Positions 1-7,035 of a DNA stretch of 7,273 nt are shown here, piece after piece. The DNA is from Saprospirales bacterium (lineage in GTDB: Bacteria; Bacteroidota; Bacteroidia; Chitinophagales; JADJOU01). The stretch covers positions 1 to 7,273 of the forward strand of contig CANHJR010000059.1 of the NCBI GenBank assembly GCA_947461165.1, read 5' to 3'. Each line of letters opens with the position of its first letter. The stretch's first letter is position 1. Below the pieces are notes generated by a model that made no database searches, was not told where the DNA came from, and worked only from the letters and a program-made list of their open reading frames with translations. Position numbers and translations under genes: made by a program.

Positions 1-1299
1 AATAAATTTCCCAATGACTTCCGCCATATAATCATAATGAGTTTCATTCAACCCTGGCCATACCCCTAGCCAAAAGCTGTTGTTCATAATAGTGTCTGTG
101 TTGGTTAAATCTCCCACTATTCGTTTATTTATATTCGCATAGGCAGGTTGTTTTAATAAATTTCCTGCAAAAAATAGACGTGTTCCGATCTTATTTTGTT
201 CTAGAAACTGAACTAGTTTGTTTCGATCGAGAGAGCTATTTTCTCGGATAGTGACCATGTTGCCAAACCAACTAGGATTTGAGTTTTCAGTAGCTTTGTG
301 TAAGATAAAATGCTCTTCAAATTGCTTCAATCTATCATTTAACAAGGCATGATTTTCTCTTCTCTTTTCGACAAATAAATCAGCTTTATTGAGCTGACTC
401 AAACCTATTGCCGCTTGCATATCGGTCACCTTGAGATTGAATCCGATGTGAGAATATGTATATTTATGATCATATCCATAGGGCAGGTCACCTAGTTGCC
501 ATTCAAATCTTTTCTTACAGGTATTGTCACAACCAGGCTCACAGTAGCAATCTCTTCCCCAGTCACGGAAGCTTTTCGCAATCATGACAAGGTCTTTATT
601 ATTGACTAAAACTGCGCCGCCCTCTCCCATTGTTATGTGATGTGCAGGATAAAATGAAACCGTAGCCAAATCGCCAAATGTTCCTGTTTTTTGACCATTA
701 AATGTGGCGCCAAGAGAATCGCAATCGTCCTCTATAACCCATAGGTTGTATTTTTTTGCAATTTCCATTACCTTTTCTAGGTTAAATGGATTACCTAAGG
801 CGTGAGCCATCATAATAGCTTTCGTTTTTGAAGATATTGCCTCTTCAATTCTGTCTGATATAATATTATAGGTTCCTAATTCTACATCTATAAATACAGG
901 AACACAACCATACTGAATGATAGGGTTGACTGTCGTCGGAAACCCTGCCGCTACGGTTATTACTTCATCTCCTGGTTTTATTTGACGATCACCTAGTTTA
1001 GGTGAAGTCAAAGTATAAAATGCCGTTAGATTTGCGGAAGAACCTGAATTGACAAGTAATGAGGTAATAGATCCAAAATATTTAGCAAAAGCACGTTCAA
1101 ATTTAGGTCCGAATCTACCGGTGGTGAGCCACCCATCTAGCGTAGCATCCACACCTATCAAAAGGTCATCGGCATCTAATACTTTCCCTGTTACAGGAAT
1201 ATAGTCTTTTCCAGCAATAATTTCTTGTTGTACACGCCTTTGTGCAATCTCTCTTAACGAATTGGCCAATTCGCCATCAAAATTTTTAAATTCCATCAT
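1..1299 (-). CDS. rfbH: CDP-4-keto-6-deoxy-D-glucose 3-dehydrase (E1, RfbH/DdhC), C-terminal end cut by window edge
   Basis: PLP- and iron-sulfur-dependent enzyme of the DegT/DnrJ/EryC1 aminotransferase fold; with a reductase partner it removes the C3 hydroxyl of CDP-4-keto-6-deoxyglucose on the way to CDP-3,6-dideoxyhexoses in the cytoplasm. My translation gives 433 codons, open at the left edge; the Yersinia enzyme is about 437 residues, so only a few codons should be missing. Visible are NSGSSANL (84-91), [11 protein letters not shown], and EDDCDSLGA with D191 as the likely pyridine-nitrogen ligand. In [11 protein letters not shown] (218-228) H220 replaces the usual PLP lysine. C193, C251, C253 and C261 form the family's C-X57-C-X-C-X7-C cluster motif. 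As I recall, these numbers equal those of the Yersinia enzyme, which weakly favours the ATG at 1299 over the adjacent ATG at 1296. The ATG at 1299 overlaps the preceding TGA as ATGA. The family call is secure. Confidence 0.95.
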   Translation of the reverse strand, partial: MMEFKNFDGELANSLREIAQRRVQQEIIAGKDYIPVTGKVLDADDLLIGVDATLDGWLTTGRFGPKFERAFAKYFGSITSLLVNSGSSANLTAFYTLTSPKLGDRQIKPGDEVITVAAGFPTTVNPIIQYGCVPVFIDVELGTYNIISDRIEEAISSKTKAIMMAHALGNPFNLEKVMEIAKKYNLWVIEDDCDSLGATFNGQKTGTFGDLATVSFYPAHHITMGEGGAVLVNNKDLVMIAKSFRDWGRDCYCEPGCDNTCKKRFEWQLGDLPYGYDHKYTYSHIGFNLKVTDMQAAIGLSQLNKADLFVEKRRENHALLNDRLKQFEEHFILHKATENSNPSWFGNMVTIRENSSLDRNKLVQFLEQNKIGTRLFFAGNLLKQPAYANINKRIVGDLTNTDTIMNNSFWLGVWPGLNETHYDYMAEVIGKFI

Positions 1300-2363
1300 C
1301 TTTCTTGATATTCCTTAATTTGTTTTTCTATATAGTTTTTGGGATCCTTTGATTTATAAAAATCAAGAGTCCATTCTATGGCTTCTTTTGAATTTAATTT
1401 AGGATGCCAAGATAATTCATTAGTGCTTTTTTGTATATCTAATTTCAGTAAACCTGCTTCATGTCGGGCATCCATTTTGTTTGGAATCTTATACGCCCCT
1501 GAACCCCATTTTTCAATCGATATTTTGACCAAATCTTCAACGGTAAATGTATCTTCTTTGAGAGGTCCAAAGTTCCAACTTGAATTGTACTTTAGAGGGT
1601 TTTTAGATATTTGTGCTGCTAATTGTAAATAACCACAAATTGGTTCAAGAACATGTTGCCAAGGTCTTATAGCATTTGGGTTTCTAACCTCCACATCTTG
1701 GTTGGCATATAGAGACCGAACGATATCAGGTATAATTCTGTCCTTAGCCCAGTCACCACCTCCAATGACATTTCCAGCTCGTGCAGAGGCTATTGATTTT
1801 TTATGCGTATCGTATTCTGAATTATTGAAAAAACTATTTCTATAGGAACTTATAATCAACTCTGCGGCTGCCTTACTTGCACTATAAGGATCATAGCCTC
1901 CGAGCCTATCTGATTCTTTATAATAATAATCTTGCTCCACATTTTCATATACTTTGTCAGTAGTTATCATCACTATAACAGCGGTTTTATTAAGCATACG
2001 AATTGCTTCTAAAACATGGGCAGTTCCCATCACATTGACATTGAATGTATCAACAGGATAATTATAGGATAATCTCACTAATGGCTGAGCAGCTAAGTGA
2101 AATATAAAATCGGGTTGAAAATTATTAATCTCTGATTTTAACTTTTCTAAATCCAAAACATTGGCTATTATAGACTGACAACAAGATTCGATTTCAGCAG
2201 AGTGAAATAGATCAAAATCGTTTTCTGGAGCTAGTGCATATCCTTTTACTTCTGCACCCAACATGCTCAGCCATTTAGTCATCCACGATCCTTTGAAACC
2301 TGTGTGACCGGTAACAAGAACTTTTTTGCCATTATAGATACTTAGGAAATCCACCTCTTCCAT
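1296..2363 (-). CDS. rfbG: CDP-glucose 4,6-dehydratase (RfbG/DdhB)
   Basis: NAD-dependent short-chain dehydrogenase/reductase-type enzyme of the extended (NDP-sugar) family that converts CDP-D-glucose to CDP-4-keto-6-deoxy-D-glucose, the second step of CDP-dideoxyhexose synthesis. The 355 residues match the usual length of about 357. The Rossmann motif [10 protein letters not shown] lies at 18-27 (G19, G22, G25) and is characteristic of this subfamily. TTDKVYE (134-140) supplies the catalytic T135-D136-K137 group, and YSASK (160-164) gives the Y-x-x-x-K pair. [16 protein letters not shown] (194-209) and RPWQHVLEP (233-241) are further subfamily signatures. The start ATG at 2363 lies 22 bases inside the upstream cytidylyltransferase gene and puts the glycine motif at the normal distance from the N-terminus. 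The TGA stop overlaps the ATG of the 3-dehydrase. Both overlaps suggest translational coupling of the three pathway enzymes. Confidence 0.95.
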   Translation of the reverse strand: MEEVDFLSIYNGKKVLVTGHTGFKGSWMTKWLSMLGAEVKGYALAPENDFDLFHSAEIESCCQSIIANVLDLEKLKSEINNFQPDFIFHLAAQPLVRLSYNYPVDTFNVNVMGTAHVLEAIRMLNKTAVIVMITTDKVYENVEQDYYYKESDRLGGYDPYSASKAAAELIISSYRNSFFNNSEYDTHKKSIASARAGNVIGGGDWAKDRIIPDIVRSLYANQDVEVRNPNAIRPWQHVLEPICGYLQLAAQISKNPLKYNSSWNFGPLKEDTFTVEDLVKISIEKWGSGAYKIPNKMDARHEAGLLKLDIQKSTNELSWHPKLNSKEAIEWTLDFYKSKDPKNYIEKQIKEYQER

Positions 2364-3124
2364 TTTGCCTGATTAGTATTCCATAATTCCTCTAATTCCA
2401 TTTTGTCTCGAAGAGCGTCCATACATTTCCAAAATCCATTGTGTTTGAAGGAGGCAATTTGGTTTTCATTTGCTAGTTTTAAAAGAGGTCCTTTTTCAAA
2501 CTGGACCTCATCAGCGTCGTCACTAAAATAATTAAATATTTTTGGTTCAAGAACCATAAATCCACCATTGATCCATACGCCATCACCTTCCGGCTTCTCC
2601 ACAAACCGTTGAATGATTCCGTCCTCATTCATTTCAATATTCCCATACCTTCCCGGCATCTGTATTGCAGTAAGTGTTGCAATTTTCTTTTTTTCTTTAT
2701 GAAACTCAACTAGTTTTTGAATATTGACATCGGACACACCATCGCCATATGTTAACATAAATGTTTCATTCCCTAAAAACTTTTGTACCCTTTTCAGTCG
2801 ACCAGCGGTGTTGGTCATTAATCCAGTATCTACAAGAGTTACATTGAAGTTCTCTGTATTTGAATTGTGTATCGTTGATGTATTGTTTTTTAAATCTATG
2901 GTGAGGTCTGAGTTGTGCGAATAATAATTGATAAAGAATTCCTTAATCATGGCTTGTTTGTAGCCAAGACAAAGAATAAAATCATTAAATCCATATTCTG
3001 AATACATTTTCATGATGTGCCACAAGATTGGTTTCCCACCGATTTCTACCATTGGTTTGGGACGTGCTTCCGTCTCCTCCATTAGTCTTGTGCCTAATCC
3101 TCCAGCAAAAATGACAACTTTCAT
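2342..3124 (-). CDS. rfbF: Glucose-1-phosphate cytidylyltransferase (RfbF/DdhA)
   Basis: Nucleotidyltransferase that makes CDP-D-glucose from alpha-D-glucose-1-phosphate and CTP, the committed first step of the CDP-3,6-dideoxyhexose pathway. It has 260 residues against about 257 in enterobacterial homologues and is collinear with them from memory. The nucleotide-binding signature AGGLGTRL is at 7-14, followed by RPKPMVEIGGKPILWHI (21-37) with the KPM lysine. YGDGVSDVN (126-134) holds the metal-binding aspartates, PGRYG is at 157-161, VEKPEGDG at 175-182, INGGF at 185-189 and FWKCMD at 231-236. These distinguish it from glucose-1-phosphate thymidylyl- and uridylyltransferases. The gene starts 9 bases after the kinase stop and its last 22 bases overlap rfbG. 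A promoter-like box lies just upstream, inside the end of the kinase gene. Confidence 0.95.
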   Translation of the reverse strand: MKVVIFAGGLGTRLMEETEARPKPMVEIGGKPILWHIMKMYSEYGFNDFILCLGYKQAMIKEFFINYYSHNSDLTIDLKNNTSTIHNSNTENFNVTLVDTGLMTNTAGRLKRVQKFLGNETFMLTYGDGVSDVNIQKLVEFHKEKKKIATLTAIQMPGRYGNIEMNEDGIIQRFVEKPEGDGVWINGGFMVLEPKIFNYFSDDADEVQFEKGPLLKLANENQIASFKHNGFWKCMDALRDKMELEELWNTNQAKWKRWIS

Positions 3125-3133
3125 TTCGTATTT

Positions 3134-4120
3134 TTAACTCAAATGTATAATTCTAGTCCCCTCATTCTCAAATTTGAATGGAATTTCCACAAATTTATTC
3201 ATTGATATTTTAAACTTGGCTTTTTTTTCTGGTTCTACAAAAAACAGAAAAAATCCTCCTCCTCCAGCGCCTAATAATTTACCACCTAGAGCTCCTGATT
3301 TCATAGCCATATCATACATGTCGTCAAGATGGTAGTTGGAGATGGCAGAGGATAATTTTTTCTTTGCTACCCATGTGGTATGAAGCAATTTTCCAAATTC
3401 AGAAAGTGAAGTGCTATTGGATGACAACATACCCTGCCCAATTTGAACCATTTCATAGATATCTTTGAGCTCAACGAGCACTTTTTTCTCTTTTGTTTTT
3501 TCTACCTGTTCGGTGAGTACTTCTGTTGCGAATCGGCTTATTCCTGTATAATATAGCACCAATGAATCTTCAAGTTCTTGTTTTCTTGGTTGTGATATCA
3601 CAACAGGATTGACTTCGTAGCCATTCGCACTGAGCTTCATGTGATTGAGTCCACCAAAAGCTGCAGCCAATTGGTCCTGAACACCAACATTCTCCTGCAG
3701 AATTTCTTTTTCAATATGAATAGCCTCCGAACCTAGTTGTAATTTAGATTTTATCTGCCCGTTATAAGCGCATAGCGCGTTGAGAAGTCCTACTGTGAAA
3801 CTAGAACTACTTCCTAATCCTGTTCGAGCAGGTAAGTCGCTAAAAATATTAATGTCCAATCCGTCTAGTATGCCACTATATCTCAAGGTTTCTCGAACAG
3901 ATGGATGTTCAATTTCATCGATGTGATTGCATAATTCTATTTTCTTATAGGCAATTCTATACTTATCGTCAAGCAAACCACCAATTTTGTTTAATGTTAT
4001 ATACACATACTTATCTATGGTTGTGCTTAACACACAACCGCCAAACTCATTAAAATACTCTGGATAGTCTGTTCCTCCTCCAAAAAAACTAATTCGAACG
4101 GGTGTTTTTGATATGATCAT
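3134..4120 (-). CDS. GHMP-family sugar kinase, probably D-glycero-D-manno-heptose-7-phosphate kinase (HddA-like)
   Basis: Small-molecule kinase of the GHMP superfamily, 328 residues, close to the length of HddA/WcbL heptose kinases. All three superfamily motifs are visible: RISFFGGGTDYPEYF near the N-terminus (9-23), the phosphate-binding loop PARTGLGSSSSF (97-108), and the C-terminal glycine-rich segment GGKLLGAGGGGFFLFF (279-294). D149 in VGVQDQLAAAFGG (145-157) is the likely catalytic aspartate. The N-terminal RISFFGGGTDYP form is typical of the HddA branch, which phosphorylates C1 of D-glycero-D-manno-heptose-7-phosphate for GDP-heptose synthesis. Other substrates of this branch, such as fucose-type sugars, cannot be excluded. 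The start at 4120 is well defined, because in-frame TAA codons at 4129-4127 and 4147-4145 precede it. The gene is first in the rfbFGH operon. The other heptose genes (gmhA, gmhB, hddC) are not in the window. Superfamily is certain; the substrate is inferred. Confidence 0.75.
   Translation of the reverse strand: MIISKTPVRISFFGGGTDYPEYFNEFGGCVLSTTIDKYVYITLNKIGGLLDDKYRIAYKKIELCNHIDEIEHPSVRETLRYSGILDGLDINIFSDLPARTGLGSSSSFTVGLLNALCAYNGQIKSKLQLGSEAIHIEKEILQENVGVQDQLAAAFGGLNHMKLSANGYEVNPVVISQPRKQELEDSLVLYYTGISRFATEVLTEQVEKTKEKKVLVELKDIYEMVQIGQGMLSSNSTSLSEFGKLLHTTWVAKKKLSSAISNYHLDDMYDMAMKSGALGGKLLGAGGGGFFLFFVEPEKKAKFKISMNKFVEIPFKFENEGTRIIHLS
3140..3172 (-). promoter_or_regulatory. Possible internal Bacteroidota-type promoter ahead of rfbF
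   Basis: On the minus strand TTTG (3172-3169) and TACATTTG (3147-3140) are separated by 21 bases, matching the Bacteroidota consensus TTTG / TAnnTTTG with its 17-23 base spacer. Transcription would start near 3133, just upstream of the rfbF ATG at 3124. It lies inside the last codons of the kinase gene, so part of the match could be chance codon use. If real, it would allow rfbFGH to be expressed apart from the kinase. Confidence 0.3.
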
Positions 4121-4171
4121 AATATTTTAGTTGATTCCGAACGATTAATTCATTCATAACTCACAACTTTA

Positions 4172-4179
4172 CAAAGATA
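4172..4179 (-). promoter_or_regulatory. Probable -7 promoter box for the sugar-nucleotide operon
   Basis: TATCTTTG on the minus strand matches the Bacteroidota -7 consensus TAnnTTTG exactly. It sits in the 66-base gap between the oxidoreductase stop (4187) and the kinase ATG (4120), the only gap in the left half long enough for a promoter. It predicts a transcript start near 4165 and a leader of about 45 bases. No TTG is found at the right distance upstream, so the -33 element is missing or degenerate. A run of seven T precedes and partly overlaps the box. Confidence 0.4.
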
Positions 4180-4186
4180 AAAAAAC

Positions 4187-5314
4187 TTAGAATATCTGGC
4201 TTATAAATTCAGAAACCATTCTCGAAATAGCTGGTGATGCAGTCAGTCCAGGAGATTCTATACCGATTAGATTAATGAAATTTGGAAATCCTTTGTCAGA
4301 TTCTTCCGAAATAATAAAGTCTCGAAAGGGTTCACCTTTTTTTTGAAGCTTCGGTCTGATTCCACAATAATCAGCAGCGATGTCCTCTAACTGAATTGAA
4401 GGAATGATATCTTGAATAGCGGATAAGAACTCCAATTTTCGATTTTCATTGATACTATAATCCAGAATTTTTTCAGGGAGATATTCAACATCTGGTCCAA
4501 AGCGAATCGTACCAGCAATATCTGAAACTGAATGAACTCCTAGTCCTTCATTGGGGGGGATTGGATAAATAAGCCTTTTTACAATGCCTTTCTTTCCAGG
4601 TCGAAGGCTATAATAAGTTCCTTTGCAGAATGAAAGATCATATCCCAACTGAGCAGTATCGAAGCCGATAATTTCAGCAATAACATCTGCATAAAGGCCT
4701 GCAGAGTTGACTATTACCTTAGATAAAAATGAGGTTTCTGAATTCTTCTCCAATAAATTGACTTCGTACCCATTTGATAGGCGATTGATTTGAGAAATAT
4801 GGCTTTCAAAATAGAAATCAACATTGTTGTTTGAAGCCTTTTGGTAATGGAAATCCATCAATTCTGCAACAGAAATAATTCCTGTTTCTGGGGACAAAAT
4901 ACCTCCTGCACATCGAATGTTTGGTTCTAGCTTATTCGCTTGTGCCTTGTCAATTATTTGAAGTGGTACACCATTTTCAATTCCAATTTGATATAGATTC
5001 TCCAGCTTTGGAATAGCCTCATCCTTAGTAGCGGTAATAATTTTGGTGATTTTTTGAAATGAAATATTATTCTTTATGCACAATTCATAAAGACTTATTC
5101 TTCCTTCCAAACAAAGTTTTGCCTTCAGAGAGTTTTTAGGATAATAAATTCCAGAATGAATGACTTCAGAGTTCCTTGCTGAGGTTTCTTGACCGTATTT
5201 CGAATTTCTTTCAAGAACTAGTATTGATTTGTCAGGAAAATCTCTTGACAGTTGATGCGCTATTGCCAATCCGACAACTCCAGCACCTATGATCGTTATG
5301 TCGACTTGAAACAA
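4187..5314 (-). CDS. FAD-dependent oxidoreductase, L-2-hydroxyglutarate oxidase (LhgO/L2HGDH) family
   Basis: DAO-superfamily flavoprotein of 375 residues. The FAD dinucleotide-binding motif IIGAGVVGLAIAHQL is at 8-22 (G10, G12, G15), with E35 ending the second strand to bind the ribose. SARNSEVIHSGIYYP (45-59), SPETGIISVAELM (141-153), NSAGLYAD (203-210), YPIPPNEGLGVH (250-261), DYCGIRPKL (315-323) and GIESPGLTASPAI (351-363) are the conserved blocks of the L-2-hydroxyglutarate oxidase branch. That enzyme oxidises L-2-hydroxyglutarate to 2-oxoglutarate and passes electrons to oxygen or the quinone pool. It is somewhat shorter than E. coli LhgO (about 420), as many uncharacterised relatives are, so the substrate is less sure than the family. 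No ATG lies between the in-frame TAA at 5332-5330 and the FAD motif; TTG at 5314 is the only usual start codon. It follows the CoA-transferase gene after 15 bases, probably in one transcript. Confidence 0.82.
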   Translation of the reverse strand: MFQVDITIIGAGVVGLAIAHQLSRDFPDKSILVLERNSKYGQETSARNSEVIHSGIYYPKNSLKAKLCLEGRISLYELCIKNNISFQKITKIITATKDEAIPKLENLYQIGIENGVPLQIIDKAQANKLEPNIRCAGGILSPETGIISVAELMDFHYQKASNNNVDFYFESHISQINRLSNGYEVNLLEKNSETSFLSKVIVNSAGLYADVIAEIIGFDTAQLGYDLSFCKGTYYSLRPGKKGIVKRLIYPIPPNEGLGVHSVSDIAGTIRFGPDVEYLPEKILDYSINENRKLEFLSAIQDIIPSIQLEDIAADYCGIRPKLQKKGEPFRDFIISEESDKGFPNFINLIGIESPGLTASPAISRMVSEFISQIF

Positions 5315-5329
5315 AAGGATAAATTGTAA

Positions 5330-5986
5330 TTAGGAAAATGAAATTTCAGGCACTTCTCCTTGAATGATAAGTCGGCCTTCTGTTCGTTCTCGAATAAAAT
5401 CTACAGCGATACCCGGAGCTCTTTCAAGAAGCACAAATCCTTGATCTGTGATGTCTAATACAGCCAAGTCAGACACTATTTTAGTTACACAACGAATTCC
5501 TGTTAGTGGCAGACTGCATTTGGTTAATAGTTTGGATTTACCATCTTTTGAACAATGCTGCATAGCGACGATAATGTTTTTTGCACTTGCAACTAGATCC
5601 ATAGCTCCTCCCATTCCTTTTACCATTTTACCTGGTATTTTCCAGTTGGCTATATCTCCAGTATCTGAAACTTCCATAGCTCCAAGAACCGTTAGGTCTA
5701 CTTTCTGAGCTCTGATCATTCCAAAACTTGCTGCACTATCAAAGATTGATGAGCCCGGTAATGTTGTTATTGTCTGTTTTCCGGCGTTGATCAGATCAGC
5801 ATCTTCCTCGCCTTCGAAAGGAAAGGGCCCCATACCTAGCAATCCATTTTCGCTTTGAAGGACAACTTCAATATCAGTAGGAATATAATTGGCAACTAAA
5901 GTTGGAATACCTATCCCAAGATTGACATACATCCCATCTTTCAACTCTTTTGCAATTCGCTGGGCAATTTGCTCTTTATTCATCAT
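5330..5986 (-). CDS. scoB: 3-oxoacid CoA-transferase, subunit B (ScoB/AtoA-like)
   Basis: Beta subunit of a two-subunit CoA-transferase that moves CoA between succinyl-CoA or acetyl-CoA and a 3-oxoacid such as acetoacetate, used in ketone body or short-chain acid metabolism. The 218 residues are the normal size for a separate B subunit. NLGIGIPT (22-29) begins the fold, and SENGLLGMGP (45-54) contains the catalytic glutamate E46, which forms the glutamyl-CoA thioester. NAGKQTITTLPGSSIFDSA (67-85), GAMEVSDTGDIANW (102-115) and GMGGAMDLV (124-132) are strong family blocks. Two adjacent ATGs at 5986 and 5983 could serve as start. The gene for subunit A is not next to it on either side, although A and B are normally adjacent. 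The acid it acts on cannot be told from the sequence. A TACATTTG box lies just upstream. Confidence 0.92.
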   Translation of the reverse strand: MMNKEQIAQRIAKELKDGMYVNLGIGIPTLVANYIPTDIEVVLQSENGLLGMGPFPFEGEEDADLINAGKQTITTLPGSSIFDSAASFGMIRAQKVDLTVLGAMEVSDTGDIANWKIPGKMVKGMGGAMDLVASAKNIIVAMQHCSKDGKSKLLTKCSLPLTGIRCVTKIVSDLAVLDITDQGFVLLERAPGIAVDFIRERTEGRLIIQGEVPEISFS

Positions 5987-6010
5987 ATATCGTTGTATTT
6001 ACGTATTTAG

Positions 6011-6018
6011 CAAATGTA
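6011..6018 (-). promoter_or_regulatory. Possible -7 promoter box for scoB
   Basis: TACATTTG on the minus strand fits the Bacteroidota -7 consensus TAnnTTTG and lies 25 bases before the scoB ATG, predicting a short leader of roughly 18 bases. It is in the 62-base gap after the membrane-protein gene. No matching -33 TTG is seen, so only one element supports it. Confidence 0.35.
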
Positions 6019-6048
6019 ATGTTTTTTTCATTTTTGGGAGTCCCAGAT

Positions 6049-7011
6049 CTAAATGAAACTACCTTTTATAAAAGTATTAAAAATGGCCCAGATGATTCCA
6101 AATAAAATGACAAAGTCTTTCAATTTTATATTTCGAATACCTTTTATAAAAATCATAAAAAACAAACTACTAACTGTAAGAAGGGGTAAAAATAGCTTTG
6201 AAGAACCAAAAACGAGGCCTGAATTAAAAAGAATTAAAAGGAATAATATGATGCTGTACATTGAAAAGTTTTTCCTTGTACTAATATTGAAATTTGCAAT
6301 GAATGATTGCGCTAGTAGCCCATGAACGATACCTATTGATAGCAGAATAGTTTGAGTAGAACTTGGTAATTGTGTTTGGAAGTTAGTTAATGATTGTTTA
6401 TAATTATGAAGTACAATAAGGTCACCCATCAAATGAAGATTAGCGATCCATATGCAAACTGGAACAGCAAATCCCAGAAGAAAAGCAAACAGATCTCGAA
6501 ATCCATTCTTTCCAAAAATATTTATGATAAAAATCATTATCAAAATGAAAATCAGTAATGCAGGTGTTAATATTAGGAAAACACCAAAACCCAAACCAAC
6601 TGTGAAAAAGTGATTAGCAGTTATATTTAGATGATTGGCATATTGCATTTGTTTTCCAAGCAGTGTTAAATAAAACATAACGATAAAATCGCTAATCGTA
6701 CAACTAAAACTTAGTACAAATATACTCTGAACTATCAAGAGGAATATCGCCAAGATTGAATTTTGAATACTGGAGTCCTTGTTCTGAAACAAGGAATAGA
6801 TGTTTATCAATGAAAACAAATGTAGGAAAATCGAGATGATTTTATAGACAAGAACATTCCGTGAATTCGAAAAGACCGAGTCTAAAAAAACATGAGCAGG
6901 CGCATCAATGACAAAGCTATTTCCAGCAAAAAATTTCCAACAAAAGACTCCAAAAAGAGAAATAGTAATGGTATAAGCTATTGGTGTCTGCCTATCAAAC
7001 TGCTTATACAT
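6049..7011 (-). CDS. Polytopic inner-membrane protein of unknown function
   Basis: A 320-residue, strongly hydrophobic protein that I cannot name. Likely membrane segments lie near residues 11-28, 55-75, 86-104, 106-119, 135-166 (possibly two), 173-194, 220-240, 251-269, 272-289 and 299-315, about nine to eleven in all. The N-terminus is short and has no cleavable signal peptide. Polar loops are brief; the most conserved-looking is FGKNGFRDLFAFLLGFAVP (166-184), where a charged turn leads into a proline-containing helix. Its size, layout and that segment recall the uncharacterised Bacteroidota membrane family DUF6427, but this is from memory and not tested. No catalytic motif is visible. It begins 25 bases after the OmpH-family gene ends and may be co-transcribed with it. 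The sequence is very AT-rich, as expected for membrane-helix codons. Confidence 0.75.
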   Translation of the reverse strand: MYKQFDRQTPIAYTITISLFGVFCWKFFAGNSFVIDAPAHVFLDSVFSNSRNVLVYKIISIFLHLFSLINIYSLFQNKDSSIQNSILAIFLLIVQSIFVLSFSCTISDFIVMFYLTLLGKQMQYANHLNITANHFFTVGLGFGVFLILTPALLIFILIMIFIINIFGKNGFRDLFAFLLGFAVPVCIWIANLHLMGDLIVLHNYKQSLTNFQTQLPSSTQTILLSIGIVHGLLAQSFIANFNISTRKNFSMYSIILFLLILFNSGLVFGSSKLFLPLLTVSSLFFMIFIKGIRNIKLKDFVILFGIIWAIFNTFIKGSFI

Positions 7012-7035
7012 TTTACTGAGATTAGTATTTAATTA

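Noticed and set aside
4090..4157. A 22-codon reading frame from ATG at 4157 overlapping the kinase start in another frame, possibly a leader peptide.
   Set aside because: It has no clear ribosome site, no attenuator-like structure and no recognisable peptide pattern; such short frames are expected by chance.
4179..4186. T-rich run after the oxidoreductase stop as a terminator.
   Set aside because: No stem-forming sequence precedes it.
6035..6045. Small inverted repeat TGGG-act-CCCA just after the membrane-protein stop, a candidate terminator.
   Set aside because: The stem is only four pairs, and on the transcribed strand it is followed by A, not U; the T run lies on the wrong side for minus-strand genes.
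6061..6151. Thirteen-base direct repeat ACCTTTTATAAAA at 6061-6073 and 6139-6151.
   Set aside because: Both copies encode the same four residues FIKG in the same frame of a low-complexity, AT-rich membrane protein; this looks like codon coincidence.
1378..6325. Plus-strand open frames at 1378-1632, 2724-2924, 5448-5708 and 6053-6325.
   Set aside because: Each lies wholly or almost wholly antisense to a well-supported minus-strand gene and has no recognisable protein features.
6816..6823. A further TACATTTG box on the minus strand.
   Set aside because: It is deep inside the membrane-protein gene with no gene start nearby.
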